Below, in pieces: positions 6,056-10,475 of a stretch of DNA of 10,475 nt. The notes beneath the pieces were generated by a model. The model worked only from the letters and a program-made list of their open reading frames with translations. It ran no database searches and was not told the origin of the DNA. The DNA is taken from contig CAMWXO010000042.1 in the NCBI GenBank assembly GCA_947178245.1, forward strand, positions 1-10,475, in the 5' to 3' direction. The position numbers and the translations under genes are program-made. This DNA comes from an uncultured Porphyromonadaceae bacterium. Its GTDB lineage: Bacteria; Bacteroidota; Bacteroidia; Bacteroidales; Muribaculaceae. Every line of letters starts with the position of its first letter. Within the stretch, counting starts at the first letter, position 1.

Positions 6056-6547
6056 TTAAAATGATTTAGAGAGTTTTTCCTTGATTCTGAATATTCTGGT
6101 AGCTATCGTGCCGCGTTTAAGCCCGAGTGTGTCGGCAATCTCCTGATAGGAAAATTCATCAAGCCAGAGCAGGATGATCGCCTTATCGATATATTCAAGT
6201 TGATTTATCATAGCGTATAGTTCAAGTATGTTTTCTTTCAGTTCGTCTTCGGGCTCTGTTGAAAGATTCAGGTCGGCTATATCTATGCTTACGGTCGTGC
6301 TTTTTTGCTTTGTCGACCGGATTGCCATAAGCGCCGAATTGACCGCCACACGATATATCCACGTCTTCATGGAGCACTCGCCCCTGAACTTTGGCAATGC
6401 TTTCCATAGGCCGGCATAAATTTCCTGCCTCATGTCTTCGTAAGGCATCCGGTCGGTTGCATAGAAGTAGCTGACCTTATTTATTATTCCCGAGTGCCTG
6501 CCTATGAGTTCGGCAAAATGCTTCTCACTTATCGGTTCGCTTGTCAT
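6056..6547 (-). CDS. ECF-type RNA polymerase sigma factor (sigma-70 family)
   Basis: A 163-residue extracytoplasmic-function sigma factor. Region 2 spans about 10-77, with YEDMRQEIYAGLWKALPKFRGECSMKTWIYRVAVNSAL holding the core-binding and -10 recognition helices. Region 4 spans about 107-160, with MINQLEYIDKAIILLWLDEFSYQEIADTLGLKRGTIATRIFRIKEKL, a helix-turn-helix for the -35. A short acidic linker joins them, and there is no region 1 or 3, as expected for the group. It is the first gene of a two-gene operon with the membrane protein. The regulon is unknown; two GAAAC-type sequences upstream could reflect autoregulation. Confidence 0.92.
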   Translation of the reverse strand: MTSEPISEKHFAELIGRHSGIINKVSYFYATDRMPYEDMRQEIYAGLWKALPKFRGECSMKTWIYRVAVNSALMAIRSTKQKSTTVSIDIADLNLSTEPEDELKENILELYAMINQLEYIDKAIILLWLDEFSYQEIADTLGLKRGTIATRIFRIKEKLSKSF

Positions 6548-6579
6548 ATCACGAGTGTTATCTACTTATATAGATGCGT

Positions 6580-6600
6580 GTTTCATCCCGATAGTTTCAT
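6580..6600 (-). promoter_or_regulatory. Paired ATGAAAC repeats upstream of the ECF sigma gene
   Basis: The minus strand carries ATGAAAC twice (complements of 6580-6586 and 6594-6600), 14 bp apart and 33-53 bp before the sigma start codon. GAAAC is a common ECF -35 core, and the proximal copy has a plausible 16-nt space before GATAAC. An autoregulated promoter is possible but weakly supported. Confidence 0.3.
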
Positions 6601-6628
6601 GCTCTGAATGTTTTTTTCACTGACAGAC

Positions 6629-6670
6629 AAAAATCTTCCGGAGCCCGGGGTATATCAGGATGCCCGGAAG
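6629..6670 (-). terminator. Leftward terminator-like hairpin between recombinase and sigma operon
   Basis: A 7-bp perfect stem (CTTCCGG 6635-6641, CCGGAAG 6664-6670) with a GC-rich loop is followed on the minus strand by ATTTTTG (complement of 6628-6634). It would stop leftward transcription coming antisense through the recombinase gene before the sigma operon. The 22-nt loop lowers confidence. Confidence 0.4.
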
Positions 6671-6687
6671 CGTCTGAAGAATCGGGC

Positions 6688-6717
6688 TAATCGTTAGAAT
6701 ATTGAAATAAACGATTA
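6688..6717 (+). repeat. 8-bp inverted repeat directly upstream of the recombinase start
   Basis: TAATCGTT (6688-6695) and AACGATTA (6710-6717) are exact complements with a 14-nt spacer, ending 4 nt before the recombinase ATG. It could be an operator for autoregulation or an mRNA hairpin that controls initiation. Its function is not known. Confidence 0.55.
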
Positions 6718-6721
6718 TACT

Positions 6722-7927
6722 ATGGCTTCGATAAAAGTAAAGTTCAATCCCTCTGCGGTGAACGGGCATGAGGGTACAATCTACTTTCAGATTCTTCATG
6801 AGAGAAAGCAACGGCAGTTGTTCTCAGACTATCATGTTTTCACCACGGAGTGGGATGAGCGGCGGTCTATGGTGAAAGTCGCTCATAAAAGCGAGCGCAG
6901 GCTCTTTATCCTCTCCGTTCGTGAACGGATCAGATGGGACACGGAACGGCTGAACAAGATCATCCGGAAATTTGACAGCGAGGGGTTGGCATACACTGCC
7001 GACGACGTTGTGGATGAGTTCAATCGTCATGCGAATGAATATTCCCTGTTCAACTTTATGGAGGGAATGATCATAAAGCTCAAGCGCAATGGAAAGATAC
7101 GCACTTCTGAAACCTACACCACAACGCTCAACAGTTTCAAGAAATTCAGAAACGACGAAGACATCATGCTCGATTGTCTCAATTCCGAAGTGATGGAGGC
7201 ATACGAGGCTTGGCACAGGCAAAGGGGAGTCTTACCTAACACCATTTCTTTCTATACGCGGATTCTGAGAGCGGTCTATAACCGTGCGGTGGAGGAGGAG
7301 ATAATAGAGAACCGTTATCCTTTCCGCCATGTCTATACCGGTGTGGACAAGACCGTGAAGCGCGCTTTGCCTATCAAGGTGATAAGGCAGATAAAGGTGC
7401 TTGATCTCTCGCGCACTCCGCCTCTTGACTATGCAAGAGACATGTTTATATTGAGTTTTTATCTCAGGGGAATGAGTTTCATTGATATGGCATTTCTCAG
7501 AAAATCTGATCTGACTGCCGGCCACATCACCTATCGCAGGCGTAAGACCGGTCAGCAGCTCACGATAGAATGGACAAAGGAGATGCAGATGATCGTAGAC
7601 AAATATCGTGAGAACAAAAGCGACTATCTGCTGCCGATAATAAGAAATCCGGGCACGAACGAAAGATGCACCTACCGAAATGTGGGCTACAACATCAATC
7701 ATAACCTCAAGACAATAGCCGGAATGATCGGTCTCACAATACCGCTGACCCTCTACGTGGCGCGCCACAGCTGGGCTTCGGCTGCCAGGGCAAAGGGAAT
7801 TCCTCTGTCGGTGATAAGTGAGGGAATGGGTCACGACAATGAGACCACCACACGTATTTATCTTGCGAGCCTCGACACATCAGTTGTGGACAAGGCAAAC
7901 TCCCTGATTATGCAAAGCTTGAAATAG
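6722..7927 (+). CDS. Tyrosine recombinase (site-specific integrase/invertase), Bacteroidetes type
   Basis: A 401-residue tyrosine recombinase of full length. An N-terminal arm-type DNA-binding domain (about 1-95, MASIKVKFNPSAVNGHEGTIYFQIL...) is followed by a SAM-like core-binding domain (about 105-205) and a catalytic domain (about 215-395). Catalytic residues visible are R249 (SFYLRGMS), K275 (YRRRKTGQ), R348 with H349 (YVARHSWAS), H371 (GMGHDN) and nucleophile Y380 (RIYLASLD). The usual first histidine of the HxxR motif is Y345, as in many Bacteroidetes members. Relatives encoded next to capsule loci invert promoter segments, and this gene ends 84 bp before a pair of inverted repeats and 455 bp before a upxY gene. 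A cis-acting invertase role is therefore the best reading; a phage or transposon integrase is the alternative, but no other mobile-element gene is visible. Confidence 0.92.
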   Translation: MASIKVKFNPSAVNGHEGTIYFQILHERKQRQLFSDYHVFTTEWDERRSMVKVAHKSERRLFILSVRERIRWDTERLNKIIRKFDSEGLAYTADDVVDEFNRHANEYSLFNFMEGMIIKLKRNGKIRTSETYTTTLNSFKKFRNDEDIMLDCLNSEVMEAYEAWHRQRGVLPNTISFYTRILRAVYNRAVEEEIIENRYPFRHVYTGVDKTVKRALPIKVIRQIKVLDLSRTPPLDYARDMFILSFYLRGMSFIDMAFLRKSDLTAGHITYRRRKTGQQLTIEWTKEMQMIVDKYRENKSDYLLPIIRNPGTNERCTYRNVGYNINHNLKTIAGMIGLTIPLTLYVARHSWASAARAKGIPLSVISEGMGHDNETTTRIYLASLDTSVVDKANSLIMQSLK

Positions 7928-7953
7928 GGGAGAAGCACTTATGGAAATTAAAT

Positions 7954-7987
7954 TGTCACCTCGGCGCACAGCTGCTTCGGGGTGACA
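7954..7987. terminator. Stable hairpin downstream of the recombinase
   Basis: TGTCACC (7954-7960) pairs with GGTGACA (7981-7987), and the stem extends four more pairs inward with two G-U pairs; the loop is 12 nt. No T tract follows on the plus strand. On the minus strand AATTTAATTT follows. It may end the recombinase mRNA and also block leftward transcription from the invertible segment. Confidence 0.5.
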
Positions 7988-8010
7988 CATCCGTATTGTT
8001 CTTATCCAAA

Positions 8011-8026
8011 TCTCTTGATAAGAGAT
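8011..8026 (+). repeat. Left inverted repeat (recombination site)
   Basis: TCTCTTGATAAGAGAT is the exact reverse complement of 8183-8198. The site is nearly palindromic (TCTCTT and AAGAGA arms) around an asymmetric centre GAT, as expected of a tyrosine recombinase crossover site with polarity. The outer flank ATCCAAA (8004-8010) is also present beside the right site. Confidence 0.75.
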
Positions 8027-8038
8027 GCTTAGTGATTG

Positions 8039-8046
8039 CAAAATTA
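8039..8046 (-). promoter_or_regulatory. Leftward -7 element inside the invertible segment
   Basis: The minus strand reads TAATTTTGCA, the same core as the promoter at 50-57. It lies 12 bp inside the left repeat and points toward the recombinase. After inversion it would lie near 8163-8170 and fire across the right repeat into the upxY leader. No good -33 TTTG is seen at the standard distance. Confidence 0.5.
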
Positions 8047-8128
8047 CAAAAAAAAGTTGAATCTTACGCTATTCGGCACAAAAAATTTTTTAATTAAAGC
8101 CGAAAATCCGGTATTGTTTGGCAAGAGG

Positions 8129-8136
8129 TATGTTTG
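8129..8136 (+). promoter_or_regulatory. Rightward -7-like element inside the invertible segment
   Basis: TATGTTTG matches TAnnTTTG and points toward upxY in the present orientation. A -33 TTTG at the usual spacing is missing (the nearest is 8117-8120, too close). It may be a weak promoter in this orientation or a chance match. Confidence 0.3.
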
Positions 8137-8182
8137 AGGATGCTCTAATTATCAATAAATCATAAGGTTATAAACCATCCAA

Positions 8183-8198
8183 ATCTCTTATCAAGAGA
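8183..8198 (-). repeat. Right inverted repeat (recombination site)
   Basis: ATCTCTTATCAAGAGA is the exact reverse complement of 8011-8026, with centre ATC where the left site has GAT. It is preceded by ATCCAA (8177-8182), so read in direct orientation the two sites also share a 13-bp left part, ATCCAAATCTCTT (8004-8016 and 8177-8189). Confidence 0.75.
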
Positions 8199-8257
8199 GG
8201 CCTATTTCTTTTATTGTTGGATAATCACATAAAGTGACCGAAGATAAAACGCTAAAT

Positions 8258-8295
8258 CGGGGTGAAAATATCGATATGGCACCTCGTACTTTTTT
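8258..8295 (+). terminator. Terminator-like hairpin in the upxY leader (attenuator)
   Basis: CGGGGTG (8258-8264) pairs with CACCTCG (8280-8286) as a 7-bp stem with one G-U pair; the loop of 15 nt contains the palindrome ATATCGATAT. A six-T run (8290-8295) follows three bases later. It lies between the invertible segment and upxY, so transcripts would meet it before the coding region. UpxY proteins are known to prevent premature termination in the leader of their own locus, which makes this a sensible target. Confidence 0.55.
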
Positions 8296-8381
8296 GAAAC
8301 AGTGTGATAACTACTTAATAAGCAGGGAGATGCGAATTTAAGTAGGACTTGAAGAATTGTCCTTAGGTCACATACCGGCCC

Positions 8382-8918
8382 ATGAACTCCTCTGAGAAAC
8401 AATGGTTTGTCATGCGCGATCTCAAGCGGCGTACATCAAATACTCTTGCCATTCATCAGCTTGCGAAAGCAGGCCTTGAGGTGTTCACGCCCATGACGCA
8501 GATGGTGATGAAGATAGGGGGCCGCATGCAACGCAGGGAAGTGCCCGTGATTCAGGATCTGCTGTTTGTTCATGAGTCAAAAGCTAAACTCGACAGTGTA
8601 GTTGAGAGTATTCCCTCGCTTCAATATCGCTATCAGCGCGGCAACACGATTGACAACCCGACTACCGTAAGGAAAGAAGAAATGGAGCGCTTCATGTTCG
8701 CCGTAAATCAGACTGAGACTCCTGTCTTTTATATGCCGGGCGAGATCACGGATGCCATGTATGGCAAGGAAGTGCACATCGTTGGGGGCGCGTTGAATGG
8801 ATATGAGGGGCGCCTGCTCGCGGTGAAAGGCATGAGGAAACGTCGCCTGATTGTAGAGCTTCCCGGCCTGATGGCCGCAGCAGTAGAAGTGGAACCCGAA
8901 TACATACATTTTGTCTGA
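8382..8918 (+). CDS. upxY: UpxY-family transcription antiterminator (NusG/RfaH-like)
   Basis: A 178-residue NusG-like protein. The NGN domain (about 6-105) starts with QWFVMRDLKRRTSNTLAIHQLAKAGLEVFTPM and includes the VIQDLLFVHES core strand. The KOW domain (about 126-175) starts at YGKEVHIVGGALNGYEGRLLAVKG. The length and the specific N-terminus match UpxY proteins that begin capsular polysaccharide loci in Bacteroides, where they bind RNA polymerase in the leader and let it transcribe the long biosynthesis operon. Here it is preceded by a 180-200 nt leader with a terminator-like hairpin and by an invertible segment. No Shine-Dalgarno is evident. It is the first gene of a rightward operon with two unrecognised genes, the next beginning within or just after its end. 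Confidence 0.9.
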   Translation: MNSSEKQWFVMRDLKRRTSNTLAIHQLAKAGLEVFTPMTQMVMKIGGRMQRREVPVIQDLLFVHESKAKLDSVVESIPSLQYRYQRGNTIDNPTTVRKEEMERFMFAVNQTETPVFYMPGEITDAMYGKEVHIVGGALNGYEGRLLAVKGMRKRRLIVELPGLMAAAVEVEPEYIHFV

Positions 8919-8934
8919 CGCCTTTTCTTTAGAT

Positions 8935-9738
8935 ATGGTTGCCGCTCTGCCGTCGAGAATAATGAATTATCGAGTCTCATCGTCGTCGCCGACTGATGAG
9001 TTGCTGACACTCGGCCGGATTTTTTCCGAAGTGGGCGATTATGCCTCCGCCGTGCTCGACCGTGAGCATCTTTCCCTGGCAAGGCGTTGCGTCACGAGGC
9101 TGAATAAGGTGGTGGGGGAACTCCTTTCCCGCAAAACCATCACTACGGCTGAAAATCTGTATGATATGCCTGAGTCTGTGCCTGTTGGCTCAGACCTGAC
9201 TTCTCTTTCCATCGACGAGTTGCACAGGCTATACCGCCGCTGGCCCGCCCGTCAGGAACAACGACGTGCTGAAGGCCGCGAACCTTTGACTTTCTATCTT
9301 GAAGGTCGGATTGTGCGCGAGATGATGAGCCGGAAAGCATCCTGCAAAGCGGAACAGTTCAAGATAGACTACTGTGTGGCTACGTATGCCAACGAGCTCT
9401 CCAACATGTCGTATATGCTATCATTGCCCGTTAAGATTGGCAAAGGCGTAGATTTTCCGGACAGCGGGAGAGCATATACCTCTGAAGAACTGGCTTCGCT
9501 TATAGCAAGATACAGGAAATATCATGACATCAGCGAGCGGGAATTACTTGTGGAATATGTAGATATCGCACTCGAAAAGCTCGAGAAAGATGGCGATGCG
9601 TCATCCAGCCGCGTGCTTCTGAAAGAAGTGGCTGATCTGGGGCGCAGCGGAATAATCAGCGTGCCCGGATGGATTTTAAGGAAAACGGAAGGCGCGGAGG
9701 CCCCGGCATCCTGCCATGATTCTGAATTGCAAAACTGA
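8935..9738 (+). CDS. Unrecognised protein encoded after upxY
   Basis: I do not recognise the family. The 267-residue product has no signal peptide or membrane segment and looks mainly helical. Features include SLSIDELHRLYRRWPARQEQRRAEGREPLTFYLEGRIVREMM (about 90-131 of the ATG form), a central FKIDYCVATYANELSNMSYM and a C-terminal YTSEELASLIARYRKYHDISERELLVEYVDIALEKLEK. I chose ATG 8935-8937, 16 nt after the upxY stop; a TTG at 8911, overlapping the end of upxY, would add eight residues. The position is that of UpxZ in Bacteroides capsule loci (an inhibitor of other UpxY proteins), but it is much longer than UpxZ and I see no convincing resemblance. It is most likely a cytoplasmic protein tied to regulation of this locus. 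Confidence 0.75.
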   Translation: MVAALPSRIMNYRVSSSSPTDELLTLGRIFSEVGDYASAVLDREHLSLARRCVTRLNKVVGELLSRKTITTAENLYDMPESVPVGSDLTSLSIDELHRLYRRWPARQEQRRAEGREPLTFYLEGRIVREMMSRKASCKAEQFKIDYCVATYANELSNMSYMLSLPVKIGKGVDFPDSGRAYTSEELASLIARYRKYHDISERELLVEYVDIALEKLEKDGDASSSRVLLKEVADLGRSGIISVPGWILRKTEGAEAPASCHDSELQN

Positions 9739-9749
9739 GAGATCACGTT

Positions 9750-10475
9750 ATGCTGCGCACCGCTTCTAATACATCTAAGATTTCGGCAAAGACCGAAGAC
9801 CCGAGGGCTCTGACGTCGTATTCCAATTATCTCTTGATGCAGGCGCAGTTTGCCGGCAACCTTGTCATCGACGGGCACGAGGCATCACGGGAAGAGCGGG
9901 AAATCGCAACCGAATGCAGGGAACTTGCAGGGCATCTGGAGGAAATTCTTCAGCATTGTGCCGCTTACGAAATAGCGCCGCTGCTTGAATGCTACGACGC
10001 CCTATATAGGCTCGGACACAAACGCGTGCCGGATGCTGACTTCATGGGGCGTCTGCAGTTGAAAGTGATCACAGCAAGCGAAGCCGGTGCTTCTGACATA
10101 CCCGAAAGCCACGTCTTCGCCATAGCATCCTCACTGATGCGCACTGAAGCAGGAGCCGCAGTCACTCAATCTAAAGGTATTTATATGTCGCTCAGGGAAA
10201 AATGGATTCTGACACTGCGCAAATTCAACCGCTTTCCCAATGCCACCGCCTACGAGACATATCAGCGCCTCGCCCTCCTCATGCAAGACGCGCACAGCGG
10301 CGCGAGCGATGCCGAACTCTACCGCTGGTTTGACGCCAACCGCATCGACGGCTTCTCCGGCGTAAGCAGCATGATCCTCGAGAGTTACCGGCGCTACGTC
10401 ATGACCCTTTTTCCCGCCGTGCTCGGCTACGATAGCCAACAGGCTCTCGACACCGCCCTCCTCGTCGAACTCTCT
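9750..10475 (+). CDS. Unrecognised protein, 3' end beyond the window
   Basis: An open frame from ATG 9750-9752 runs 242 codons to the window end without a stop, so it is a 5' partial gene. It begins MLRTASNTSKISAKTEDPRA and starts 11 nt after the stop of the gene before, so the two are probably co-transcribed with upxY. It has no signal peptide or membrane helix. It appears helical and soluble, with SYSNYLLMQAQFAGNLVIDG near the start, REIATECRELAGHLEEILQH in the middle and SLREKWILTLRKFNRFPNATAYETYQ further on. I do not recognise a family. From about 10240 the codons shift strongly to C-ending forms (GCC, CTC, GAC), unlike the earlier part. Confidence 0.75.
   Translation, partial: MLRTASNTSKISAKTEDPRALTSYSNYLLMQAQFAGNLVIDGHEASREEREIATECRELAGHLEEILQHCAAYEIAPLLECYDALYRLGHKRVPDADFMGRLQLKVITASEAGASDIPESHVFAIASSLMRTEAGAAVTQSKGIYMSLREKWILTLRKFNRFPNATAYETYQRLALLMQDAHSGASDAELYRWFDANRIDGFSGVSSMILESYRRYVMTLFPAVLGYDSQQALDTALLVELS

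Larger units (their letters stand above)
8011..8198. other. Putative invertible promoter segment
   Basis: The 156 bp of 8027-8182 are enclosed by two exact 16-bp inverted repeats. The interior is AT-rich, has no gene, and holds promoter-like -7 elements on both strands. Recombination between the repeats would flip the interior and swap which promoter faces upxY. The adjacent tyrosine recombinase is the likely enzyme. This is the layout of phase-variable capsule promoters in Bacteroides and Parabacteroides. In this copy the stronger -7 element points left, away from upxY, which suggests the OFF state. Inversion itself is inferred, not seen. Confidence 0.7.

Noticed and set aside
6722..7927. 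Integrase of an integrated phage or conjugative element
   Set aside because: No other phage or transfer genes, no tRNA attachment site and no flanking direct repeats are visible; adjacency to the inverted repeats and upxY fits a local invertase better.
7941..7985. 14-codon plus-strand frame just after the recombinase
   Set aside because: It lies within the stable hairpin; too short and without support.
8276..8341. 21-codon plus-strand small frame in the upxY leader (MAPRTFLKQC...)
   Set aside because: It overlaps the terminator-like hairpin and could be a leader peptide, but it has no ribosome binding site and nothing beyond an open frame supports it.
8211..8402. 63-codon minus-strand open frame in the upxY leader
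   Set aside because: It overlaps the leader and upxY start, has no recognisable domain and no start signals; it is best explained by chance.

Overview
The window looks like a chromosomal segment of a Bacteroidales bacterium, possibly Muribaculaceae-like. The evidence is a transcription antiterminator of the UpxY (NusG-like) family, a Bacteroidetes-type tyrosine recombinase, Bacteroidetes-style promoters (TTTG, about 20 nt, TAnnTTTG) and exported proteins with Bacteroidetes features. The genus is inference.

Left part (1-4500): a promoter and start codon for a gene leaving the window to the left; a leftward operon MarR regulator, FrnE-like DsbA oxidoreductase, glyoxalase II-like metallo-beta-lactamase-fold hydrolase; an exported protein of unknown function; then a rightward pair, an NAD(P)H-FMN reductase/iron-sulfur-flavoprotein-like protein and a lipoprotein nitroreductase, closed by a strong intrinsic terminator. 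A 20-bp perfect inverted repeat in front of marR is a likely operator. Together with the next gene this looks like a thiol/electrophile/redox stress neighbourhood.

Middle (4500-6720): a leftward exported carboxymuconolactone decarboxylase-cupin fusion with a long leader, a pair of divergent promoter elements in one 10-bp inverted repeat, and a leftward ECF sigma factor operon with a four-helix membrane protein that may be its regulator.

Right part (6720-10475): a rightward tyrosine recombinase, a 454-bp gene-free region, upxY, and two unrecognised genes, the last one cut by the window end. The gene-free region is the most interesting part. Two 16-bp perfect inverted repeats (8011-8026 and 8183-8198) with asymmetric centres enclose 156 bp that carry a leftward promoter -7 element. 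A terminator-like hairpin lies between this segment and upxY. The model is that the adjacent recombinase inverts a promoter segment (phase variation), transcription then enters an attenuated leader, and UpxY lets polymerase read on into a downstream surface polysaccharide-type locus. As sequenced, the better promoter element points away from upxY, so this copy may be in the OFF state. The components are known from Bacteroides capsule loci. The repeat sequence, its half-site asymmetry and the two genes after upxY are what I do not recognise.
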